Assembly (NCBI RefSeq): GCF_021155765.1
Contig: NC_060105.1
Location: forward strand, 14,169,001-14,233,000
Length of the DNA: 64,000 nucleotides
Reading direction: 5' to 3'
Source of the DNA: Diprion similis
Lineage: Eukaryota > Arthropoda > Insecta > Hymenoptera > Diprionidae
The position numbers and the translations under genes are program-made. The notes below the pieces were generated by a model. The model worked only from the letters and a program-made list of their open reading frames with translations. It was not told the origin of the DNA and ran no database searches. This document shows, piece after piece, positions 58,760 to 64,000 of this stretch (its first letter is position 1; each line of letters opens with the position of its first letter).

Positions 58760-61736
58760 TTAGGGTCGGGTGTAAGGAACTAGTTTGCTTGCGTGAAATA
58801 GGTTTGACTCTTTCTTTTTAAAGCCGCTGTCGATGACAAAGATTAAATCCGATATTTTATTTTTTATTTTGTATGGTCCAATTCTAATTGGATCCAATTT
58901 TCTTCTGTTCAATTTGTTACTGTTTTGAATGTACACTAAGTCTCCTTCGTTATATGTTATATGGGTTTTATTTTTATCGTAATAATATTTGTTTTGTTTG
59001 TGTACTTTTTCTGAATTTTTGTACGCTATTTCTCGATTGTTTTCTAGGTTTTCTTTATTATTTGAATTTAATGAGTCTGGTAAAAATGATGTGTCTTTTC
59101 CGGTCAATAGATATGTTGGTGTGAACCCAGTTGAACTATGGATTGTATTATTATACTCATTTAAGCATTCTTGTGCTATTGTGGACCAAGGACGATTTTT
59201 GTTATTGTAAATTTTGCACCTTATTCTATTGACCAATGTTTGATTTGTTCTTTCATTTAGGCCGTTTGAAAACGCGCAGTCTCCAGCAGTGAAAACTAAT
59301 TTTATTTTGTTCGATTTCAAGTATTGTTTGAACTCGTTCGAGTTAATACCCGAGTATTGGTCTGTGAATAGTGTATCTATTTGATTGTTATTTTGTATTG
59401 GTTGTATTAATTTTGTAAAGTCGCTCGCTGTCTGAGTTTTTGACGTTGAGATAAATGCAAATCTAGTGAAGTGATCTATGATTAAGTGTAAGTATTTCTT
59501 TGTACTTTTATTACCCACAAAACCACCTATTGTGTCTAAGGAGATTATCTGAAACGGTTTTTTCGCTGGTCCAAATTGTGATAGTGGAGCTTTGTGATTA
59601 GCGATCCTTGATTTATTTTTTATGCATGTTTCACATGAACGGCACAGCAGCTTTATATGCTTGTGCATATTTTTAAAGTAGACTTTAGTGCAAATCGTTA
59701 AGGTTAGCTGTTTAGTGCCGATGTGACCCTGTTTATTGTGTATGTTTTTAATTAAATCCCTACCAAATTCTTCAGACAACCAAATTTTCTTCTTATTATT
59801 CAATATTTTGTAGATAATATTTTCTTCAATCTCGCAATTGCCGTCTGGTGTTAATCGTTTTTGATCATTAGTTATGTCCTCTATTTTTAACAAATTTACT
59901 ATTTTTATCACCGAATTCTCCCAAACATTGTCTTTCTCGTCTAGAACCGGATTTCGGGACAAGCAGTCAGCTTCTAAATTTTCTTTTCCGGGATTGTATT
60001 TTATTTTGAAATCAAATTGAGATATGTAATTAAGAATATGTCTCAGGTCCGGATCCTTGCTATTCTTTATGTTCAAACCTTCCAGCGGTTTGTGATCACT
60101 AAGAATGGTGAATTTTTGCCCGATTAAGTAGTATTGCCAGTACAAAATGGCTTCTTTAATGGCGAGACATTCAATATAAATTGCTTTTTTCATTTTCTGA
60201 AAGTTATTTAATTTACGTGAAAAATAGAACACTGGTTTCAGTGATTTATCTTGCTGGGGTTGTTTCAATACTGCCCCAACTCCTTCTATACTTGCGTCCG
60301 TGAAAATGTAAATCGGGGCGCACGGGTCAAAAATTGCAAGCACCGGATCTGAGCATAAGTAGTTTTTTACCTTTTCAAAATTGTCTTGGCACTTTTTTGA
60401 CCAGATGAAATCTACGTTCTTCCGCAACAGGTTATGAAATGGTTCTAATGTTGTGGCTGATTTCGGGATGTATTGGAGGTAGAAATTTAGTTTCCCCAGA
60501 AATTGTCTAATATTTTTCCTCGTTTGAGGAATCGGAAAATTCTTTATTGCCGTTACATTATTATTTAAAGGTTTTATGTTATTGTTATCTATCTCGTGAC
60601 CCAAGTATGTTATTTTTTTACACGCAAATGTACACTTCAATCGATTCAGTTTAATATTGTAAGCCCGTAAAGTCTCTAATGTCAACCTAATGTGTTTCAA
60701 ATGTTCATCATAGCTAGTCGAATAGATCAAAACATCATCGATATAATTTACCGCGAATGCGTCTAAATTATTTTTTCTTATTATGCTAGATAAGGTTCTT
60801 TGGAAAATTGCCGGAGAGGACTTTAAGCCAAACGGCAGACAGTTCCCATGATGCGTCACAAACGCCGTCTTATACCTGTCTTTTTCACGTAAAGGTATCG
60901 ACCAAAACGCCGAATTAACATCAAGTTTTGTAAAAAATTTACAGTTTCGGGCGCGTAAAGTCAGTTCGTCAATTCGTGGGAATGGTTGACTTTCCGGAAT
61001 AACCATTTTATTTAATTCTCTGTAGTCAATACATAGACGAGACTTTTTTCCCTCCTCCTTTTTATATGCTAGGGTGATAGGCGCGGCATATGGGCTACTT
61101 GATTCTTCAATTAAGCCATATTTTAACAATTCTTTTATTTGGCCTTCTATTTCGGCCCTGTCTTGAATTGAGCATTTGTATGGTTTCCTTGCTATATATT
61201 TGCTCTCTGTGAGTTTTATTCTAGCCTCATAATCTTTTAATTTACCGACATCAAATTTTCCCTTTGCAAATACATCGGCATAACTAGTTAAAATCTGTGT
61301 AATCTCTCCATTTGTATCAGGATCTTTAACAGAATTATATATTTTTTTTTCAATAATATTTTGTACTAAGTTTCTTTCTTTTTCATTTGAATTGTTCTGA
61401 CTTATTATTAGGTTTTCGTTTTGGCACAATTTGAATTCCTTTATGCAGTCCAAACCTAGTAATACGTCATCCTTACATGAATCACTTTTTATTATGAAGA
61501 AGGAAAATTGTTTTTTTATTTTCAGAATTTTGACTGGTAAAGAGATTATACCTTCTGTTTTTGTTGTCCCTGAAATGGTTTCTATGTTTTTATCCCCGCT
61601 CATAATTTTATTCAATTTCAGTTTCATCCAGAAATTATAATTTATTAGCGAAACGTTGGCTCCCGAATCATAGAGACCAATGGCTATCTCGTTGTTTACG
61701 AGAATTTTTAATCTTATCAGCGGGGTCACTACTCGT
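58760..61736 (-). CDS. Gypsy pol polyprotein: protease, RT, RNase H, integrase
   Basis: About 989 codons from the GTG at 61729 to TAA (58762-58760); translation is expected by -1 frameshift from gag, not by its own start. Motifs in order (residues from 61729): protease LYDSGAN (Asp-Ser-Gly at 21-23), RT LCIDYRELN about 232, LDVNSAFW about 269, YIDD catalytic box 329-332, RNase H IFTDAS about 475 and ILSDHKPLE, integrase HHCC zinc module (H664, H669, C699, C702), then the D,D-35-E triad D732, D790, E826. The tail has RIGPYKIKNKISD and FHASKLVPY, typical of gypsy integrase C-termini. All catalytic residues are present. Not copia type, because integrase follows RNase H. Confidence 0.95.
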
Positions 61737-62841
61737 TTTTTGCCTCTTCTGAGAGGGAGATGGCATCTTGAATTTGTACGTTATTAGCTACTTTAATTTT
61801 ATCATTTTTATTCCCCTTTTGGTTAGCAATTTTTGTGCGACATAATCTTTCCGGATGAAATCTGTTGGGGAAGCCAATGTTTTCGCAGTACGAACAAGGT
61901 TCACGCGTGTTTTGGTTTCCTTGTTTATCAGCGGACCCGCTTGGCCTTCGATTATCCCCACTCTTATCACCCGTGTTCGTGCTATGTTTATTTACTGAGT
62001 GTTCCATTTGTCCGAGTGTTGACATTAAGTCGTCTATCTGAATCAAATTTTTCTTCTCTAACCGCCTGTTGACATATTTCGGAAGGGCAATTACTATTAA
62101 ATTTATTTGCGATTTTATCGTCAAATCTGGGTCCACATCAATCAATAAGTTTCTCTTTCTGAGTGCGAAATCTAGAAACGATCCGTTCAAGTATTTGTAT
62201 GTGTATGCGTATTCAATATCAGACCACGATTTCTGTCCGAATGTGTCTATTAACGAGTTATTCCAGAATTCCCAAGGATGATCTAACGAGTTTGTTTTCA
62301 AAAAAATCGAATACCACTCTAGTGCGATACCTTCCAAAAATAGCCTCAAAAATTCAGAATATTTATTCTCTTGTACATTAAGACGCCTGCATTCGGAAAC
62401 GAAGTTTTGTAACCAAGGTTCCGCGTTAACGTTTTTTCCATTGAATTTCTCTAATACCATATCTTTGGCTATAGAGTGAGTCGATTTTCCAAGCGTTGGG
62501 ATTTCTTGGGAGAGGGAAGGGTGAGCGTAAGCCTGAACGACCTCTAAGTAATACTCATTAAAGACAACATTACCCTCCTCGTCCAGGTAGATTTCTTTCA
62601 GCTCGTCTTCGGCCAGGGTTATTATTACGTTGCGGAATTTGTTTCTCGTTTTCAAACTCTTCACGACTCCTTTTGTCACAGGATGCTCGAAGAGTTTTCG
62701 GTGATGCGTGGCCGTTTGAAACTCAGGTGGAAATTGGAAAATTTCCAGTTGGTCGATCAGCTGGATAGTCTTGACCTTAACCACCGTAGTCCTGGAGTCC
62801 AATGCCTCTGATGCGAAGCAGAATTTTGCCTTGATAGCCAT
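61729..62841 (-). CDS. Gypsy gag
   Basis: 370 residues, ATG at 62841 directly after the 13-nt leader, TAG at 61731-61729. Capsid-like middle (WLQNFVSECRRLN, FLRLFLEGIALEWYSIFL, FGQKSWSDIEYAYTYKYLNG) followed by a Ser/Asn-rich linker. A single zinc knuckle has unusual spacing: C316-x2-C319-x9-H329-x4-C334. Ends EEAKNE, where the slippery heptamer A AAA AAC (61741-61735) lies two codons before the stop. Confidence 0.92.
   Translation of the reverse strand: MAIKAKFCFASEALDSRTTVVKVKTIQLIDQLEIFQFPPEFQTATHHRKLFEHPVTKGVVKSLKTRNKFRNVIITLAEDELKEIYLDEEGNVVFNEYYLEVVQAYAHPSLSQEIPTLGKSTHSIAKDMVLEKFNGKNVNAEPWLQNFVSECRRLNVQENKYSEFLRLFLEGIALEWYSIFLKTNSLDHPWEFWNNSLIDTFGQKSWSDIEYAYTYKYLNGSFLDFALRKRNLLIDVDPDLTIKSQINLIVIALPKYVNRRLEKKNLIQIDDLMSTLGQMEHSVNKHSTNTGDKSGDNRRPSGSADKQGNQNTREPCSYCENIGFPNRFHPERLCRTKIANQKGNKNDKIKVANNVQIQDAISLSEEAKNE
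61735..61741 (-). promoter_or_regulatory. Putative -1 ribosomal frameshift site
   Basis: Heptamer A AAA AAC in the correct gag phase (GCA AAA AAC GAG TAG). A -1 slip moves ribosomes into the pol frame, which is open from here through the protease. It matches the X XXY YYZ rule used by retroviruses and many LTR elements. Confidence 0.8.
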
Positions 62842-62854
62842 ATTTGTGTCGTTT
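62842..62854 (-). other. Self-complementary primer-binding site / 13-nt leader
   Basis: In element sense AAACGACACAAAT, directly after the LTR's terminal ACA and directly before the gag ATG. It is a perfect 13-nt complement of ATTTGTGTCGTTT inside the LTR (plus-strand copies at 58535-58547 and 63004-63016). It does not resemble the usual tRNA-3'-end sites (TGG...). This is the arrangement seen in self-priming Tf1/sushi-type elements. Confidence 0.7.
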
Positions 62855-63198
62855 TGTAAGTGTCTCGATTCAGAGACTTGGGATTTGGAAGCAGGTTCAA
62901 TATACCGACACGTGTGGTTGCAGTAATATCTGTGTAATTAACAATATGTTATAGAAATATCTCTTAAATGCAAGTATCCGTCATCTATCATTTGACGTAC
63001 CTGAAACGACACAAATTGTCGGTACAGCAAAGATGATTGATATTAAGAATAGTAGCGGCGTGACTGTGTCGTAGCACAGCTTATCAACGACTGTCCGAGG
63101 ATGGTGTGCCGTCAGTAACGAGCGCCTCAGTCGCCTGCCCGTTAGTCATATGACAAGCGGGCTAGGCGGCTAGGTTTGAAAAGGGCGTCAAACTTACA
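62855..63198 (-). repeat. 5' LTR of the gypsy element
   Basis: 344 bp, apparently identical to the 58386-58729 LTR, followed by the TATG duplication and dispersed repeat B. Confidence 0.95.
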
Positions 63199-63413
63199 TA
63201 TGCATTACCCTTAGATCAATAATTCTAATATTCACCATTATTTCAATAATAAGGCTCAAACATATAGGGTACATATATTTTCACATTTTTACCATTATAT
63301 CTCTTAACATTAGCTTTCACATTAAACTATAATTTACGATTCTCAGCTGCAATACCTCAGGTAATAAACACTTGCACTAAAATTCTTAAACTTGACAGTC
63401 AATAAAGATAATT
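63199..63413 (+). repeat. Dispersed repeat copy B, right part
   Basis: Continues the repeat interrupted at 58386; matches 8404-8601 (cattacccttagatcaata onward) and diverges near 63413. Confidence 0.85.
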
Positions 63414-63595
63414 GAACGATCAAACGAACTTACCTGTACGTGAAGTTCGATCGTAATTATATGAAGTCTCGTTCGAAGATATTACCATGTAGTTCCCCTT
63501 TGCCCCACGAGATGTCACAACCTTTAGCGAAACTAAATTTGGGACGCGGGAACTGCTAGCGCTAGCTGCGCCCCTCCATCCTCAGTCTTCAGAGG

Positions 63596-63621
63596 CGTTG
63601 ACTGAGGATATTCAGTCAACG
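63596..63621. repeat. Micro-palindrome copy 6
   Basis: Arm CGTTGACTGAGGA, TAT, then TCAGTCAACG (three bases of the second arm lost). Flanks tcagagg and cccgagg agree at 5 of 7 positions. An extra partial arm (TCCTCAGTC) lies about 10 bp upstream. Confidence 0.65.
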
Positions 63622-63729
63622 CCCGAGGGAACCGCGTCGGAATCGGGACGTATAACCGCTCCGTTTCGGTCCGTATGAATAATGAACGCTTTTACATTAA
63701 AGCTCTGTGAGTTCATTTATTTGTGAAGC

Positions 63730-64000
63730 CATCCTCTTACACCAAGTTAGGATTGAAACCAGGAATTCATAAATGCGTTCGTCACACTTGCGAACACTTG
63801 GGTCAGCCCAGCAGAAAAATTGAACATATCTTGATTTGAAGACGGTAGAGCCAAGGATTCTACATTTTGCGACGGGAATTCTTCAGTTATGAGTCGAACC
63901 TGAAATTCTGACGTGGGTTCGACAGACTTGCAGACATTCAGCCAGCCCGCACCAAAAAATCAGAGAAATGTTGGTAACTAGCCGAGGAAAACCACAATTT
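63730..64000. repeat. Two diverged ~145-bp direct units
   Basis: 'cttgcgaacacttgggtcagcc' (near 63788) and 'cttgcagacattcagccagcc' (near 63930), each followed by 'gca..a(a)aa' and preceded by 'ggttcg' or 'cgttcg'. No coding call made here. Confidence 0.45.

Larger units (their letters stand above)
58386..63198 (-). mobile_element. Intact Ty3/gypsy LTR retrotransposon (minus strand)
   Basis: 4,813 bp, flanked by the 4-bp target duplication TATG (58382-58385, 63199-63202). LTRs of 344 bp (58386-58729 and 62855-63198) read TGTAAG...CTTACA and look identical by eye, implying recent insertion. Order in element sense: 5' LTR (62855-63198), 13-nt primer-binding leader, gag, -1 frameshift, pol (PR-RT-RH-IN), polypurine tract, 3' LTR. 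No env. Both reading frames are uninterrupted, so it may be autonomous. Inserted in dispersed repeat B; the paralogous empty site is 8404-8407. Confidence 0.95.

Overview
The window is nuclear DNA from an insect. Five conserved, intron-containing genes are recognisable. The gaps between them, and several introns, are packed with mobile elements. Splice sites are GT-AG, intergenic DNA is AT-rich, and the proteins look insect-like. I cannot fix the order from sequence alone; a hymenopteran such as a sawfly is only a guess.

Genes: the 3' end of the DEAH helicase DHX37/kurz (12-5075, +) faces TMX2 (5968-7573, -) tail to tail. PPP4C, the protein phosphatase 4 catalytic subunit, is complete at 18345-21283 (+). 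A TBC1D10-type Rab GAP follows at 24913-28070 (+), then eIF3c at 31454-36236 (+). A probable first coding exon of an unrecognised gene lies at 53531-53842 (-). Weaker first-exon candidates are at 49912 (+) and 55119 (-). The genes are housekeeping functions (ribosome biogenesis, ER redox, phosphatase, Rab traffic, translation initiation) with no shared pathway.

Mobile DNA by region. 7.8-17.5 kb is a mosaic of LTR-like and dispersed repeats, including a candidate very long LTR (12581-16514) split by a 690 bp inverted-repeat element with an 8-bp target duplication. 26.8-30.5 kb holds two inverted-repeat elements (one Harbinger-like) and a large palindrome. 37-46.7 kb holds a transposase pseudogene, a 60-bp minisatellite, a broken Helitron, two truncated copia elements, and MULE-like and hAT-like miniature elements. 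50.4-52.2 kb is a 1.75 kb foldback. 56.5-58.1 kb has another 60-bp minisatellite and an inverted-repeat element. 58.4-63.2 kb is an apparently intact, recently inserted Ty3/gypsy retrotransposon on the minus strand, nested in an older repeat whose unoccupied paralogue is at 7.8-8.6 kb.

Most unusual signal: tiny palindromes made of two 13-bp inverted arms (CGTTGACTGAGGA and its complement) around a 2-7 bp A/T-rich spacer. At least six two-armed copies and several single arms are scattered through the window. Three copies are flanked by perfect, different 7-bp direct repeats, as if 28-33 bp palindromes had been inserted like transposons. The second most unusual is the gypsy element's leader. 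It is exactly 13 nt, abuts both the LTR and the gag start codon, and is perfectly complementary to an internal LTR segment, which suggests self-primed reverse transcription.
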